Shown here: piece after piece, positions 42,210 through 50,987 of the stretch
Layout: the number at the start of each line of letters is the position of its first letter
Numbering within the stretch: position 1 is the stretch's first letter
Origin: Jannaschia aquimarina
GTDB taxonomy: Bacteria; Pseudomonadota; Alphaproteobacteria; Rhodobacterales; Rhodobacteraceae
Length of the DNA stretch: 63,155 bases
Direction: 5' to 3'
Assembly: GCF_000877395.1 (NCBI RefSeq)
Contig: NZ_JYFE01000055.1
Coordinates: 1-63,155 of the forward strand
Notes under the pieces: model-generated
What the model was told of the DNA's origin: nothing
Seen by the model: the letters and a program-made list of their open reading frames with translations, nothing else
The model's database searches: none
Program-made: the position numbers and the translations under genes

Positions 42210-43052
42210 TCAGGCTCCTTCCGTCGTGTGAATGGGGGCGGGCCGCAGGCGGTCGAGCCGCGGCAACGTGTCGAGGGGATCGGGGACGATCCCGGTATAG
42301 GCGGCGAAGCTGTCCATCGCCATGAAGCGGAACAGGTCGAACCCCGTCAGGCAATCCAGGCCGGCACGCACGCAGGCCCGCAGGAACGGGGTGTCGGTCG
42401 GCGTGTAGACGGCGTCGAAAGCCCAGGATTGCGGCCCGATCAGATCGGTGTCGAAGGCGGAGCGGGCATCGTCCCCCATGCCCAGCGCCGTGCAATTGAC
42501 CAGCCCATCGGCCGTTCGGATCGCATGGGCGACGTCGCTTGCCGGGATCGCCGTGGCCCCTGTCCGCGCCGCGAGGTCCTGCGCGGCCTCCGCGTGGATG
42601 TCCCAGAGCGTCACCTCCGCGCCCAGCGAGATCAGCGCAGGAACCACGGCGCGTGCCACGCCACCGGCGCCAGCGACCGCGACACGACCCGGCGGACGGG
42701 CCATGACATTGGCCCAAGCCGCCAGAAAGCCCGAATGGTCCGTATTGTGGCCCGACGGCGGAGCGAAGATCAGCGTGTTCGCGGCGCCCAGTTCCCGCGC
42801 GCCGCCGACCATCGCCTCGCCCGCCCAGATGGCGGCGGCCGGCTTCCACGGATGGGTGACGGTCACGCCGGTCCAGCCGTCGAGGATCAGGGAGGCGACG
42901 CAATCGTCGAAATCGAAATCGGGGTCCCCGGCGGTGTCGATGGGCGTGAAGTCCAGCGTCAGATCGTGCGCGTCGCACATGATCCTGAGCGCAGCGGACA
43001 GGCGGGATGCGCCGATATGCGCGCCGATCAGGCCGATCCGAAGCGTCGTCAT
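42210..43052 (-). CDS. Shikimate/quinate-dehydrogenase-like protein
   Basis: The 280-residue protein has the AroE layout: N-terminal substrate domain, with catalytic Lys in 'GVTVTHPWKPAAAIW' and Asp in 'GHNTDHSGFL', then a Rossmann domain with 'VAVAGAGGVARAVVPAL'. The usual HSxSP serine pair that holds the shikimate carboxylate is 'GASRLS' here, so the substrate may differ. In this catabolic operon it is more likely to oxidise a quinate-, shikimate- or cyclitol-like compound than to serve aromatic synthesis. It lies between Gfo/Idh and HIBADH-like genes. Confidence 0.85.
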   Translation of the reverse strand: MTTLRIGLIGAHIGASRLSAALRIMCDAHDLTLDFTPIDTAGDPDFDFDDCVASLILDGWTGVTVTHPWKPAAAIWAGEAMVGGARELGAANTLIFAPPSGHNTDHSGFLAAWANVMARPPGRVAVAGAGGVARAVVPALISLGAEVTLWDIHAEAAQDLAARTGATAIPASDVAHAIRTADGLVNCTALGMGDDARSAFDTDLIGPQSWAFDAVYTPTDTPFLRACVRAGLDCLTGFDLFRFMAMDSFAAYTGIVPDPLDTLPRLDRLRPAPIHTTEGA

Positions 43053-43083
43053 CGCCGGTGCCCCATCGTTGCAGCGCGGCCTG

Positions 43084-44064
43084 TCATCTCGTGGCCGTCG
43101 CTTCGATCCGCAGGATCACGTCCAGATTCGCCCGCCCGTCGCTGCCCGAACAGAGCGGTTCGGCCCGCCCTGCGATCACCTCCGCGAAGTGGCTCAATTG
43201 CCGGGCCAGCGGCACCCCCTCCGGCGCCGCCTCCCGGCTTGTTCGGTGTGCTTCGTTCCAATGCGCGGCACCCGTCCACAGCGTCAGGGACGGAAAGGAA
43301 ATCGCGCCCTCCGTCCCGCCAAGATGCAGGTAGTCCTGCGCCGAGTGGGGGATGTGAGGGCTCTCTCCGGTCGCGGCTTCGAACCCCCAGGGGGTCGGCG
43401 TGGTGTCCGCGTAGGCGATGGTCGCAATCGCACCGCTGTCGAAGCGCAGCACCGCACCGCCCGATTCCGGCCGGGCCGTGCCCCGCACCGCGTTCGATCC
43501 CAGCCCCGCAACCTCGGTCACCTCGCCCAGAAGCCAGCGCAAAATGTCGACGTCGTGGATCAGGTTCTGCTTGATCGGCGCGCCGTCGAGGCCCTGCCGC
43601 CATTCGGGCAGGAAGTAATCGTCCGGCTTGCGCATCAGCCACATCAGGCTGGCCGCGACGGGTTGGCCGATGGCGCCTCCGGTGACCAATTCGCGCAGGC
43701 GGGCGACGGCGGGATGGTGGCGCCGGTGGTGGCCGACCAGCAGATGCGTGCCCGCTGTCGCATGGGCCGCGATCATCGCATCCGCCGCCGGCAGATCGTG
43801 GGCGACGGGCTTTTCGACAAGCGCGTGCAGGCCGCGTTCGGCGGCGGCAATCGCCAGTGCCGCATGGGTGTCCGTCGGTGTCGCGATCACGAGGCCGTCG
43901 GCGTCCGCGTCACAGGCATCCAGGTCCGGGAAGACGGGGGCCGGCATGTCCGGCGCCGGAGCCGGGTCGATCACGCCCGCCAATGTCAGCGCCGGATCCG
44001 CCATGATATGCGCCAGATGCCGGATTCCGATCAGCCCGGTTCCCGCCAGCAGGAGCCGGGTCAC
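43084..44064 (-). CDS. Gfo/Idh/MocA-family oxidoreductase (3 of 3)
   Basis: This 326-residue protein begins 'VTRLLLAGTGLIGIRHLAHI' and has 'HALVEKPVAHD' (EKP) and 'IKQNLIHDVDILRWLLGEV' (His-Asp). The GTG at 44064 overlaps the stop of the dehydratase gene (GTGA). It is followed after 31 bases, the largest gap among the enzyme genes of the operon, by the shikimate-dehydrogenase-like gene. Confidence 0.88.
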   Translation of the reverse strand: MTRLLLAGTGLIGIRHLAHIMADPALTLAGVIDPAPAPDMPAPVFPDLDACDADADGLVIATPTDTHAALAIAAAERGLHALVEKPVAHDLPAADAMIAAHATAGTHLLVGHHRRHHPAVARLRELVTGGAIGQPVAASLMWLMRKPDDYFLPEWRQGLDGAPIKQNLIHDVDILRWLLGEVTEVAGLGSNAVRGTARPESGGAVLRFDSGAIATIAYADTTPTPWGFEAATGESPHIPHSAQDYLHLGGTEGAISFPSLTLWTGAAHWNEAHRTSREAAPEGVPLARQLSHFAEVIAGRAEPLCSGSDGRANLDVILRIEATATR

Positions 44065-45563
44065 ATCACCGCCCCGATCTGCCAAGGCACGAACTCGTAG
44101 TCTCCAAGGCCTTGCGCCTCGGATCTGGTTTGCTCTCCGCTGGCGACGCGCAGGAAGGTGTCGTAGATTTCTCGGCCCTTCTCTTCGACGCTGGCCCCGC
44201 CGGTCAGGATCTCGCCCGCGCCGATATCCATGTCCTCGGGCATCCGGGCGAACAAGTCCGCGTTGGTGGCCACCTTGATGGTCGGCGCGGGCTTCGATCC
44301 GAAGGCACTGCCCCGCCCGGTGGTGAAGCAGACAAGGTTGCACCCCCCAGCGATCTGTCCCGTGACGCTGGCAGGATCGTAGCCGGGGCTGTCCATGAAG
44401 GTGAAACCCCGCGTCATGACGGGTTCCGCGTATTTGTAGACAGCAGTCAGGGGCGTCGTCCCGCCCTTGGCCGCGGCGCCGAGGGACTTTTCGAGGATCG
44501 TCGTCAGCCCGCCCGCCTTGTTGCCGGGCGACGGGTTGTTGTCCATCGAGCCAAGATTGCGCGCGGTGTAGTCCTTCCACCACTCCACCCGCTCGACCAG
44601 ACGGCGGCCCACGGCCTCTGAAACAGCGCGGCGGGTCAGGAGATGCTCGGCGCCGTAGATCTCTGGCGTTTCGGCCAGCACGCCGGTTCCGCCCTGTGCG
44701 ACCAGCAGATCAGTCGCATGGCCCAGGGCCGGGTTCGCCGTGATCCCTGACCACGCATCCGAGCCGCCGCATTGCAGCGCGACCGTCAGATCCGAGGCGG
44801 GGCAGGAGGTGCGCGCCGCCTCGTTCGCGGCCGGCAACATCTCGCGAATGCGCGCGATCCCGGCCTCGACCGTCCGCCGCAATCCGGCGACATTCTGGAT
44901 GTTCATCACCCGGAAGGTCGGCCCCTGCTTCAGCCCGTAGGCGTCTAGCAGCCAGTCGATCTGGTTCATCTCGCAGCCCAGTCCGACCATCAGGACCGCC
45001 GCGTGGTTGGGATGGCGCGCATAGCCCCACATCACGCGTTGCAGCGCCTCGAACCCCTCGCCGTCACCCGCCATGCCGCAGCCTGTCCCGTGGACATAGG
45101 CCACGACGCCATCGACGTTGGGATAGGCGGACAACTCTTCCGGCCCGAAGGCATCGGCGATGCGCCGCGCGGCAGTGGCCGAGCAATTGACCGATGTGAC
45201 GACCGCAACGTAGTTCCGCGTCCCGACCCGCCCGTCGGCGCGGCGAAACCCCTGGAACGTGTCGCCCGAGGCGGGGACGACGTCGCGCAGATCGGTGCCG
45301 AATTCGTAGGCGCCCGCCGTCGCCTCGAAAGCGAGATTGTGGGTATGCACATGCTCGCCGGGCGCGATGTCGGTTGAAGCGAGCCCGATCATCTGTGCGT
45401 ACTTCACGACCCGCTCGCCCGCCGCGATGGAACGGGTCGCGATCTTGTGGCCCGACGGGATCGGACCGGCCGTCGCCACGCCCTCGACCGCATGTCCGGG
45501 CGGCAGCGCACGGGTCGCCGTGACGACGTTATCCTCGGGCGAGAGGCGGACCCATTCCGTCAA
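44061..45563 (-). CDS. UxaA-family hydro-lyase (altronate/galactarate dehydratase type)
   Basis: The 500-residue protein carries an N-terminal SAF domain (about 1-90; 'VRLSPEDNVVTATRALPPG') and the UxaA C-terminal domain ('GRVGTRNYVAVVTSVNCSATAA', 'VAYVHGTGCGM', 'LMVGLGCEMNQ', 'TFMDSPGYDPASVTGQIAGG'). Members dehydrate altronate or galactarate, or cleave sulfolactate. The start is taken as a TTG at 45563 that overlaps the dctM stop; no in-frame ATG or GTG precedes the domain. It stands directly after a TRAP transporter, so it probably acts first on the imported sugar acid. Confidence 0.87.
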   Translation of the reverse strand: MTEWVRLSPEDNVVTATRALPPGHAVEGVATAGPIPSGHKIATRSIAAGERVVKYAQMIGLASTDIAPGEHVHTHNLAFEATAGAYEFGTDLRDVVPASGDTFQGFRRADGRVGTRNYVAVVTSVNCSATAARRIADAFGPEELSAYPNVDGVVAYVHGTGCGMAGDGEGFEALQRVMWGYARHPNHAAVLMVGLGCEMNQIDWLLDAYGLKQGPTFRVMNIQNVAGLRRTVEAGIARIREMLPAANEAARTSCPASDLTVALQCGGSDAWSGITANPALGHATDLLVAQGGTGVLAETPEIYGAEHLLTRRAVSEAVGRRLVERVEWWKDYTARNLGSMDNNPSPGNKAGGLTTILEKSLGAAAKGGTTPLTAVYKYAEPVMTRGFTFMDSPGYDPASVTGQIAGGCNLVCFTTGRGSAFGSKPAPTIKVATNADLFARMPEDMDIGAGEILTGGASVEEKGREIYDTFLRVASGEQTRSEAQGLGDYEFVPWQIGAVM

Positions 45564-47188
45564 TCCAGAAGCACCTCGATGATCGGCGGCCAGAGCAGCA
45601 GGACGCTGAGAGCGCAGATCTGAATGCCGATGAAGGGCAGGAAGCCGCGGAAGATGTCTGTCAGCGAGATATGCGGCGGCGCTACGGATTTCAGGTAGAA
45701 CGCCGCCGGGCCGAAGGGGGGCGAGAGGAAGCTGACCTGCATGTTCATGCAGAACAGAACCCCGAACCAGACCGACAGGTAGCGCGGGTCCAAGGTGCCG
45801 AAGACGCCGATCTCCTCGATGGGCAGACGCTGCACGATGGGTAGGAAGACCGGGATGATCAGCAGCACGATGCCGACCCAGTCCATGAAGGCGCCCATGA
45901 TCAGCAGGATCAGCATCATCACCAGCAGGATGCCCATCGTCGGCAGGTCGGACTGGACGATCAGGTTGGCGACATAGGTCGGCCCGCCCGCAATCGTGTA
46001 GGCCCCCGCCAGCGCAGCGGCACCGATGGTCACCCAGATAATCGTGCCGGTCGATTTCAGCGTCCGCATCAGGCTGTCCCAAACCAGGTCGAACGAGGCC
46101 TCGCCACGGAAGACAGACAGGAGGAAGACGGCGACCACGCCCATGGCGGCGGCCTCGGTGATCCCCGAGATGCCGCCATAGATCGAGCCCATGACGACGC
46201 CGATCACCACGATGGGAGCGACCAGCCCCTTGCCCATGCCCCACGCGCGCGCCGATCGGGTGCGACCGAAGGCGAAGAAGATCAGTCCGAGGAAGATCGC
46301 GAGCGCGATCCCCGTCTGCCAGACATGCTCCGGCTGGCCCAGGGCGATGGGGTCCACACCCTCGCGCACCTCGTTCTGGCCGGTGAGCGTAAAGAATGCG
46401 GCCCGCAGGAACAGCGCCGCCGTGAAGCCCGCGCCCAGGATCGACAGGAAGGCGAAGAACAGTTTGGTCTTCTCCGGCGTCGGCGGGTCGTTCGGATCGG
46501 CCGGAGGCAGGGGTGCCAGCGACGGATTGAGCTGCGTCCGGATCACGATGTAGGTGATGATAAAGCTGGCAAGCATGAAGCCAGGTACGAAGGCCGCCGT
46601 GAACAGCGCGACGATCGAGGTCTCGGTGATCAGCCCGTAGATGATCAGCACGATCGACGGCGGGATCATCGTTCCCAGCGATCCCGAGGCGCAGATCGTG
46701 CCGATGGCGAGGTTCTGGTCATAGCCGAGCCGCAGCATCTGGGGCAGGGCGATCAGGCCCAGCAGGACCACCTCGCCGCCGATGATGCCGGACATGGCGG
46801 CCATGATGACGGCCATGATCGAGGTGACGATGGCGATGCCGCCACGCGTCCGGCTGAGCCAGACATTCAGGCTGTCATACATGTCCTTGGCGATGCCGGA
46901 GCGCTCCAGCAGAGCAGCCATGAAGATGAAGAGCGGGATGGAGATCAGGACGTAACTGGTTAATGTCCCATAGACCTTTTGAGCCAGGATATTCAGTGGT
47001 CCCGAGCCGAAGCGCCCGGTCAGCATCCCTTCGCCGAACGTCCAGGGCGCCAGCAGAAGCTCCGGCTCGAAGCGCATCACCAGCACCAGCACCGCGAGGA
47101 TCGCCGAGGCGAACCCCAACGGCATTCCGATCGCGAGCAGAAGCATCAGCGCGATCAGCAGGACCAGAGAGATCGTTGCGATATCCAT
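45560..47188 (-). CDS. dctM: TRAP transporter large permease (DctM)
   Basis: This is the 542-residue large TRAP subunit. 'LLLAIGMPLGFASAILAVLVL', 'MSGIIGGEVVLLGLIALPQMLRLGYD', 'CASGSLGTMIPPSIVLIIYG' (landmarks) and 'NMQVSFLSPPFGPAAFYLKSV' are DctM signatures. It is about 110 residues longer than a minimal DctM, with an insert near 225-310. It is separated by 1 base from dctQ and overlaps the UxaA-family start by 4 bases. Confidence 0.92.
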   Translation of the reverse strand: MDIATISLVLLIALMLLLAIGMPLGFASAILAVLVLVMRFEPELLLAPWTFGEGMLTGRFGSGPLNILAQKVYGTLTSYVLISIPLFIFMAALLERSGIAKDMYDSLNVWLSRTRGGIAIVTSIMAVIMAAMSGIIGGEVVLLGLIALPQMLRLGYDQNLAIGTICASGSLGTMIPPSIVLIIYGLITETSIVALFTAAFVPGFMLASFIITYIVIRTQLNPSLAPLPPADPNDPPTPEKTKLFFAFLSILGAGFTAALFLRAAFFTLTGQNEVREGVDPIALGQPEHVWQTGIALAIFLGLIFFAFGRTRSARAWGMGKGLVAPIVVIGVVMGSIYGGISGITEAAAMGVVAVFLLSVFRGEASFDLVWDSLMRTLKSTGTIIWVTIGAAALAGAYTIAGGPTYVANLIVQSDLPTMGILLVMMLILLIMGAFMDWVGIVLLIIPVFLPIVQRLPIEEIGVFGTLDPRYLSVWFGVLFCMNMQVSFLSPPFGPAAFYLKSVAPPHISLTDIFRGFLPFIGIQICALSVLLLWPPIIEVLLD

Positions 47189-47189
47189 G

Positions 47190-48074
47190 TCAGTCGTCCG
47201 CCCGTGGATGGGTCTGCTGAACTCGTCCGCGGGTCACGTCTTCCTCGCCGACCCCTTCGCGGCTGACTTGCTCGCGGAGGCGGCGCAATTCTTCCTCGTC
47301 GATGTCGTCGGCGGCACTGTGGACAACCGGGGCGAGGTTCCAGTCGCGGATCAGGTTGAAGATCGCCTGCAACGCCACCAGCGCGACCACGACCAGGATC
47401 AGTGGTTTGACCGTCGCCGGGATCGGCGGGTCGAAGGCCGTGCCGAACGTTTCCCAGCGCAGGAACTTGTCCCGCGCCTCGTTGTAGCCGCCCCAGAACA
47501 GCATGAAGGCAAACAGCAGGATCAGCCCGGTCGAGATCACGTCGAAGGTCCGCTGCACCCAGCGCGGACAGACGTCGTAGAGAAGATAGATGCGGATATG
47601 GCTCCGCTGCTGCATCGCGTAGAGCCCGGCCAGCAGGAAGATGAACACCGCCAGCCATAGCGACATCTCGTTGGCCCAGAGCGTGGGGGCCGCGAACACG
47701 TAGCGCGCGATCACCTCGTAGAACATCACGCCCACTAGGATCGCGACGAGCATCATGGCGATCCGGCCGATGAATACGGCCAGCCGGTCCGGGAGACTGA
47801 AATCCTCCCATTCCATCGGAGAGCGGCGCGCCGTCGCGACGCCCAGCGCAAACAGGATCGGCGCGAGGATCAAGGCAATCCAGTCCCAGATGTCGGCCAT
47901 GCCATAGCGCCGGATCAGCGCGGCCTCGGTCGCCTCGGCGCCCGGCGCCGCGATCAGGTAGTTTGCGCCGTTCCAGACGACCCAGCCGAAGACAAGGATG
48001 AAGGCGATCGGCATGATCCACTCGATCGCCGTCGCGGTCTTTGCGGCCTGCGGCGTCTTGCTCGAATGTGACAT
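47190..48074 (-). CDS. dctQ: TRAP transporter small permease (DctQ), long form
   Basis: The 294-residue small permease has about six helices; 'LWANEMSLWLAVFIFLLAGLY' contains the conserved DctQ Glu/Trp region and 'QQRSHIRIYLLYDV' follows. It is a long form with an extra N-terminal part (helices at about 20-38 and 60-80) and a charged C-terminal tail. The start at 48074 (MSHSSKTPQ) is preceded by 110 bases rich in hairpins after the dctP gene. Confidence 0.88.
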   Translation of the reverse strand: MSHSSKTPQAAKTATAIEWIMPIAFILVFGWVVWNGANYLIAAPGAEATEAALIRRYGMADIWDWIALILAPILFALGVATARRSPMEWEDFSLPDRLAVFIGRIAMMLVAILVGVMFYEVIARYVFAAPTLWANEMSLWLAVFIFLLAGLYAMQQRSHIRIYLLYDVCPRWVQRTFDVISTGLILLFAFMLFWGGYNEARDKFLRWETFGTAFDPPIPATVKPLILVVVALVALQAIFNLIRDWNLAPVVHSAADDIDEEELRRLREQVSREGVGEEDVTRGRVQQTHPRADD

Positions 48075-48120
48075 AGGCTCCCCCCGGTGCACATGGTCGT
48101 CGCCCCGGCGCGGGACGGAC

Positions 48121-48144
48121 GGCCCCGGCACGAATGCCGGGGCC
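48121..48144 (-). other. Perfect 10-bp hairpin between dctP and dctQ
   Basis: GGCCCCGGCA (48121-48130) and TGCCGGGGCC (48135-48144) form a perfect stem around CGAA. It lies in the 110-base gap after the minus-strand dctP. It is equivalent in place to the stems at 13428 and 13480 in the other TRAP operon, supporting a role in raising receptor over permease levels. Confidence 0.6.
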
Positions 48145-48150
48145 AGATAC

Positions 48151-48165
48151 GGCCCGGATCGGGCC
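48151..48165 (-). other. Second small hairpin in the dctP-dctQ gap
   Basis: GGCCCG-GAT-CGGGCC (48151-48165) forms a 6-bp stem 19 bases after the dctP stop, in transcript order before the larger stem at 48121. Together they could block 3' exonucleases on the dctP message. Confidence 0.45.
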
Positions 48166-48184
48166 GCAGGTCAGCGGGCCGAGA

Positions 48185-49204
48185 TCACTCGCCGCCCGAG
48201 ACAAGGCCGAGCTGGCCCAGATACTCCAGATGCGCCTCGACCAGGGCCTCGGCCTCGGGCGTCGTCGCGAATTCAGGCCAGGTCGCCTGTGCCGCGTCAC
48301 GGAAGGTCTGCAGATCCTCGGCGGACCATTCGTGGATCGTCACGCCGTCCTCGCGAAGCTGAGCCGCAGCCTCGGCGTTCTTCTTCTCGAAGGTCAGCGC
48401 GGTGCGGAGGGCCAGGCTTTCCATCGCGGTCTCCATGATGGCGCGATGATGCTCCGGCATGCCGTCCCAGACCTCCTTGTTACAGGCGAGGTGGTCTGAC
48501 GGCATCGAGTGGAAGCCCGGATAGTTGGTGTGCTTGCCGATGTCGTAGAGCCCGAGGCCCACATTGTTCGCGATGCCCGACGCGTCGGCGCCGTCGATGA
48601 TGCCGGTCTCGAGCGCGGTGAAGATCTCGGTGAAATCCATCACGATGGGCGAGGCGCCCAGCTTCTCGAAGATCTTCGTCTCCATCCCGGGGGGCGAACG
48701 GAACTTCCAGTTCTGCAGGTCGTCGATCCCCGCCAGCGGCGCGGTCGAGACAAGGCTCTCCTGCCCGTAGACCCACCATCCGATCAACTGCATGCCGTAC
48801 TGGTTATAGAGCTCCTGCGCGGCATCGAGGCCGCCGCCGTAATAGAGCCAGCTCAGCTGCTGATAGGGGGTGTCATAGCCGCCCATGATGTCGCCGACGA
48901 ATTGGAAGGCCGGGTTCTTGCCGGTCTGGTATCCACCACCGGTCATGTCGCAATCCAGGATCCCGCTCGCGGCAGCGTCGAAGGTCTCGGTCGGGCCGAC
49001 GACCGAGGCCGAGAAGAACGGCTCGATCGTGATCTCGCCGTTCGACATGGCCGTGACCTTGTCGAAGAATTCCTGCGCCAGTTGTCCCGAAGGGGTCTCG
49101 GGCGCGTAGTGCGTCTGGATGCGCAGGGTCGTCTGCTGCGCGATGGCGGTTGTGCCCATCAGGGCGGCGCCGACGGCAACGGCCGCCAGTTTCTTGAACA
49201 TCAT
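48185..49204 (-). CDS. dctP: TRAP transporter substrate-binding protein (DctP)
   Basis: This 339-residue periplasmic receptor begins with a Sec signal (MMFKKLAAVAVGAAL...AIAQQ). DctP features include 'IQTHYAPETPSGQLAQEFFDKV', 'FDAAASGILDCDM', 'NWKFRSPPGMETKIFEKLGASP' (ligand Arg) and 'ALETGIIDGADA'. It is like the dctP at 12297 in overall class but clearly different in sequence. The first of two adjacent ATGs (49204) is used, 6 bases after GGAGG. It heads the 11-gene operon and is divergent from a GntR regulator, which probably controls it. Confidence 0.92.
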   Translation of the reverse strand: MMFKKLAAVAVGAALMGTTAIAQQTTLRIQTHYAPETPSGQLAQEFFDKVTAMSNGEITIEPFFSASVVGPTETFDAAASGILDCDMTGGGYQTGKNPAFQFVGDIMGGYDTPYQQLSWLYYGGGLDAAQELYNQYGMQLIGWWVYGQESLVSTAPLAGIDDLQNWKFRSPPGMETKIFEKLGASPIVMDFTEIFTALETGIIDGADASGIANNVGLGLYDIGKHTNYPGFHSMPSDHLACNKEVWDGMPEHHRAIMETAMESLALRTALTFEKKNAEAAAQLREDGVTIHEWSAEDLQTFRDAAQATWPEFATTPEAEALVEAHLEYLGQLGLVSGGE

Positions 49205-49367
49205 GCTGTTCCTCCCATTTCGCCGCGTCCGCCCCTTCCCGGGCGCCACGGTCTGACCGAAGCCTAGGCGGGGCCAATACCGGATGCCAAGCGAAAAATG
49301 AGATTTGGAATATTTCCGAGATGCGCTACAAATTTTGACATTCTCGGCGAATCCTCGGGGAGGGGAG
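49205..49367. promoter_or_regulatory. Divergent control region between dctP and the GntR gene
   Basis: These 163 bases contain the only clearly AT-rich stretch for some distance (49291-49340). It includes GGAA-TAT-TTCC (49307-49317), a short inverted repeat that could be an operator, and a TTGACA (49335-49340) with no good -10 at normal spacing. Both the TRAP operon and gntR must start here. The GntR protein is the natural candidate to bind. Confidence 0.4.
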
Positions 49368-50030
49368 ATGACCGAAGACCTGCGCGCAGCCGGGCGCCTC
49401 GATACGCCGGCGATCTATAATGACCTCGAACGCAAGCTCGTCACCGGCGTCTTCGCGGCGGGTACGAAGCTCAAGCCCGGAGAACTTCAGAGCGTCTATG
49501 GCTGCTCTGCGAACACTGTCCGCGATGTCTTGCTCCAGCTTTCGAAAGGCGGGCTGGTAGAGTTCGAAATGCAGCGAGGGTTTCGCGCCAGCCCATCCAC
49601 ATCCGCGCGCCGCCGGGATGTGGCTGACTTTCGAATCATGCTCGAACAGGAAGGCGCCGTTCGGTCGATGGAACGAGGTGGCATCGACTGGGAATCACGC
49701 CTTTCGGCCGCCCACTACCGGCTTAGTCACATCGAGTCGCAGATCGCACGGCAGGGCATGGCGGAGCATCTGATCGGCCTCTGGTCCGACGCGGAGCGGA
49801 ACTTCCACGAGACGCTCATCTCCGAATGCGGCTCGCCGCTCCTGATCGAGGCGTTCACGCGGACCTATCTTCAGTTCCGTCAGCAGATCAACGCGCAGCA
49901 GCCCGATCTCGGCGCGGGCGATGTCGGCTGGATCATCGAGGAACATCAGGCAATTCTCGCGGCGGCGGTCGGGGGCGTCGCCTCCGACCTGCGCGACGCG
50001 ATCCGTGCGCATCTGGATCGCCACCTCTGA
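49368..50030 (+). CDS. GntR-family transcriptional regulator (FCD type)
   Basis: The 220-residue protein has an N-terminal winged helix (about 12-75; 'KLVTGVFAAGTKLKPGELQSVYGCSANTVRDVLLQLSKGG', described as landmarks) and a C-terminal all-helical ligand domain of the FCD/FadR group ('DFRIMLEQEGAVRSM', 'ERNFHETLISECGSPLL', 'EEHQAILAAA'). The start at 49368 follows GGGGAGGGG. It is divergent from the TRAP operon and followed convergently by a dehydrogenase gene. It probably senses the sugar acid or an intermediate. Confidence 0.9.
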   Translation: MTEDLRAAGRLDTPAIYNDLERKLVTGVFAAGTKLKPGELQSVYGCSANTVRDVLLQLSKGGLVEFEMQRGFRASPSTSARRRDVADFRIMLEQEGAVRSMERGGIDWESRLSAAHYRLSHIESQIARQGMAEHLIGLWSDAERNFHETLISECGSPLLIEAFTRTYLQFRQQINAQQPDLGAGDVGWIIEEHQAILAAAVGGVASDLRDAIRAHLDRHL

Positions 50031-50044
50031 TGGCGGCGCGCGAC

Positions 50045-50908
50045 CTAGCCCTGCCGCGCCTCCAGTTCGAGGAAAAGGGCCGAATGATCCAGTTCGCCGC
50101 CCTCCATGGCGTCGCGCAGATGCTTGAAGCGGTCGTTGACGTCTTGGGTGGATGGCAGCGTGACGCCCAGCCGCGCGGCCTCTTCCAATGCGTTGTCGAG
50201 ATCCTTGATCTGAAACTTCACCAGACCGCCGGGCGCAAAGTCCCGCTCGGTCATGCGGGCGCCGTGCTGTTGCAGGATTGTGCTGTCGGCGAAGCCGCCC
50301 TTGAGCGCCTCGCGCACGGCGGCCGGATCGGCACCGCCCCTTTGGAGGAGCAGCATCGCCTCGGCCACGCAGGCGATGGTGTTCGCGACGATGGCCTGAT
50401 TGGCCAGCTTGGCCAACTGGCCCGACCCGACGGGCCCCACCCGCACGGGATTTCCCAGGGCGCGCAGGATCGGGGCGACGCGCTCGAAGTCGGCCTCCGA
50501 TCCGCCCACCATGATGGCCAGCGTGCCGGCTTCCGCGCCTCTGGTCCCGCCCGAGACGGGGGCGTCGATATAAGACACTTCGAGATTGGCAAACCGGTCG
50601 TGGGCGTCGCGTGCCTCGGACGGTTTGATCGACCCCATCTCGACCCAGATCGCGCCTCGGGCGAAGGCGTCGCTTGCCCCGCGCTGAACCTCGGCAGAGG
50701 CGGCGCCGTCCGACAGCATCGAGATCACGACCGGCTTGCCGCGCACCGCCTCCGACGGATCGGCAGCGACGGTCGCGCCGTCGCTCTCCAGCGCCCGCGC
50801 CTTGCCGGCCGAGCGATTCCAGACCGTCACGGAATGCCCCGCTTTCAGCAGGTTGCGGGCCATGGGCGCCCCCATCAATCCGGTTCCCAGAAGGGCGATT
50901 TCGGTCAT
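50045..50908 (-). CDS. 3-hydroxyisobutyrate-dehydrogenase-family oxidoreductase
   Basis: The 287-residue protein has 'EIALLGTGLMGAPMARNLLKAG' (NAD site), 'YIDAPVSGGTRGAEAGTLAIM' (landmark loop) and 'GSGQLAKLANQAIVAN' with the catalytic Lys. It is most like tartronate semialdehyde reductase/GlxR types. It is convergent with gntR (14 bases between stops) and divergent from the SDR gene (79 bases between starts). It may recycle a semialdehyde from the neighbouring pathway. The start at 50908 is the family N-terminus. Confidence 0.88.
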   Translation of the reverse strand: MTEIALLGTGLMGAPMARNLLKAGHSVTVWNRSAGKARALESDGATVAADPSEAVRGKPVVISMLSDGAASAEVQRGASDAFARGAIWVEMGSIKPSEARDAHDRFANLEVSYIDAPVSGGTRGAEAGTLAIMVGGSEADFERVAPILRALGNPVRVGPVGSGQLAKLANQAIVANTIACVAEAMLLLQRGGADPAAVREALKGGFADSTILQQHGARMTERDFAPGGLVKFQIKDLDNALEEAARLGVTLPSTQDVNDRFKHLRDAMEGGELDHSALFLELEARQG

Positions 50909-50987
50909 GTCGTGCTCTCCGATGTTTGCGCTCACAGTAAAAACGGCCTAGCGGTGCCGACAAGGGTGGAAGCGAGGGAGGATCGCA

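Noticed and set aside
49335-49340. TTGACA upstream of the GntR gene as a -35 box
   Set aside because: At 16-18 bases downstream there is only GC-rich sequence with no acceptable -10, so I do not call a promoter there.
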